Below are positions 6,004 through 6,475 of a stretch of DNA of 6,475 bases, one piece after another. The notes beneath the pieces were generated by a model, which saw nothing but the letters and a program-made list of their open reading frames with translations, searched no databases and had not been told where the DNA came from. Each line of letters opens with the position of its first letter. The first letter of the stretch is position 1. This stretch comes from Burkholderiales bacterium (GTDB lineage: Bacteria > Pseudomonadota > Gammaproteobacteria > Burkholderiales > CAIKXV01): NCBI GenBank assembly GCA_014379045.1, contig JACMMK010000274.1, positions 1 through 6,475 on the forward strand. Direction: 5' to 3'. Position numbers and translations under genes: made by a program.

Positions 6004-6276
6004 GCGATAACACCCAAACACGGCCCGCTGTAGCGCGATGAATGGCGTCGGCGACGACAGGGAATTGTGTGTAAAGTCGAGCGCATCGTGCGCCTTCGCG
6101 CATGCCGTCCAAGGCCAGACTGCCGTGCTGTAGGCGATGCTCAGGCGGCTGTACGTTGCCGAACAGACCGCGCTGCGACGCGCCCTCACATTGATCGCGG
6201 ACACTTGATCGTGAGCTTGCCGAACTTTGCCGATACGTTTGGACGCTGATGCATGCAATGCACAAAAGGCTGAGAC
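6004..6276. other. Spacer between the Crp/Fnr remnant and kaiC
   Basis: Several overlapping open frames exist on both strands, but none gives a peptide I recognise and none has a clear start signal. I treat the stretch as non-coding or degenerate. A promoter for kaiC would be expected here, yet no convincing -35/-10 pair is visible. AAAAGG at 6264-6269 lies 7 nt before the GTG at 6277 and is the likely ribosome-binding site. Confidence 0.4.
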
Positions 6277-6475
6277 GTGGCTAAACCTCTCCAGAACGCA
6301 GTCCCGGCTTCAAATCACGGACGATTGCAAAAATCCCCCACCGGCATCAAAGGGTTCGATGAAATTACAGAGGGCGGGTTGCCGAGAAGCAGGATCACCT
6401 TGATCAGCGGTGGAACGGGCTCCGGCAAGACGCTTCTGGGAATCGACTTTCTGGTCAACGGCGTGATCCAGTACA
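6277..6475 (+). CDS. kaiC: KaiC-type RecA-fold ATPase, N-terminal part only
   Basis: The first 66 codons of a KaiC-family protein, cut by the window edge. TPTGI-like lead-in SPTGIKGFDEITEGGLP (residues 20-36) and SRITLISGGTGSGKTLLGIDFLVNG (38-62, given here only as its landmarks: Walker A GGTGSGKT at 45-52, then DFLVNG at 57-62) match the start of the KaiC CI domain. KaiC proteins are hexameric ATPases that, in cyanobacteria, autophosphorylate and run the circadian oscillator with KaiA and KaiB. Proteobacterial homologues often sit with kaiB or a histidine kinase and have stress or signalling roles. The start is GTG at 6277: an in-frame TGA at 6271 excludes anything upstream, and AAAAGG lies 7 nt before it. 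Whether this is a two-domain KaiC or a shorter relative cannot be seen, nor can its partners. Confidence 0.88.
   Translation, partial: MAKPLQNAVPASNHGRLQKSPTGIKGFDEITEGGLPRSRITLISGGTGSGKTLLGIDFLVNGVIQY

Noticed and set aside
5881..6265. Overlapping minus-strand frames of 125 and 89 codons and a 60-codon plus-strand frame
   Set aside because: They shadow each other and the Crp/Fnr remnant. None shows motifs or a Shine-Dalgarno.
1..6475. CRISPR arrays, riboswitches, complete insertion sequences, replication origin
   Set aside because: I saw no regularly spaced repeats, no transposase, no inverted-repeat-bounded element and no recognisable riboswitch core on either strand.

Overview
This is a high-GC proteobacterial chromosome segment, most likely betaproteobacterial. 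That placement rests on the product sequences (AccA, TilS, RlmD, a YccA-like membrane protein) and on the accA-tilS pair. It is inferred from recalled family features; no database search was possible, and I would not name a genus.

Positions 1-5321 are a compact, conserved backbone. On the minus strand lie accA (acetyl-CoA carboxylase carboxyltransferase alpha subunit, 773-1741) and the tRNA(Ile)-lysidine synthase gene tilS (804 to beyond the left edge), which overlap by 32 bp. A 169 bp divergent spacer separates accA from a plus-strand pair: a PolB-type 3'-5' exonuclease (1911-2687) and the 23S rRNA m5U1939 methyltransferase rlmD (2694-4184), 6 bp apart. rlmD converges on a minus-strand Bax inhibitor-1/YccA-family membrane protein (4268-4957). 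A perfect inverted repeat between them can serve as a bidirectional terminator. The YccA-like gene has a strong Shine-Dalgarno and, about 95 bp further upstream, a near-consensus sigma-E-type promoter. tRNA-Ser(UGA) follows at 5232-5321. Most of these genes serve housekeeping tasks: fatty-acid precursor supply, tRNA and rRNA modification, and membrane quality control.

The character changes right after the tRNA CCA end. Base composition falls to 28% GC at 5341-5400 (by count), against about 68% in a sampled line of rlmD. About 955 bp then carry no intact gene. Within it are a short inverted repeat, a short tandem-like repeat, and a truncated Crp/Fnr regulator that keeps its ribosome-binding site and start but loses homology after about 41 codons. 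The window ends in the first 66 codons of a KaiC-type RecA-fold ATPase (6277 onward, GTG start, intact Walker A). I read 5322-6475 as the start of an accessory region next to a tRNA, a common integration point. No integrase or second att copy is visible, so the island reading is inference.

I found no clear previously undescribed system. The best leads are the sigma-E-like promoter of the YccA-family gene, the tRNA-Ser boundary, the broken Crp/Fnr gene, and the KaiC homologue, whose partner genes lie outside the window.
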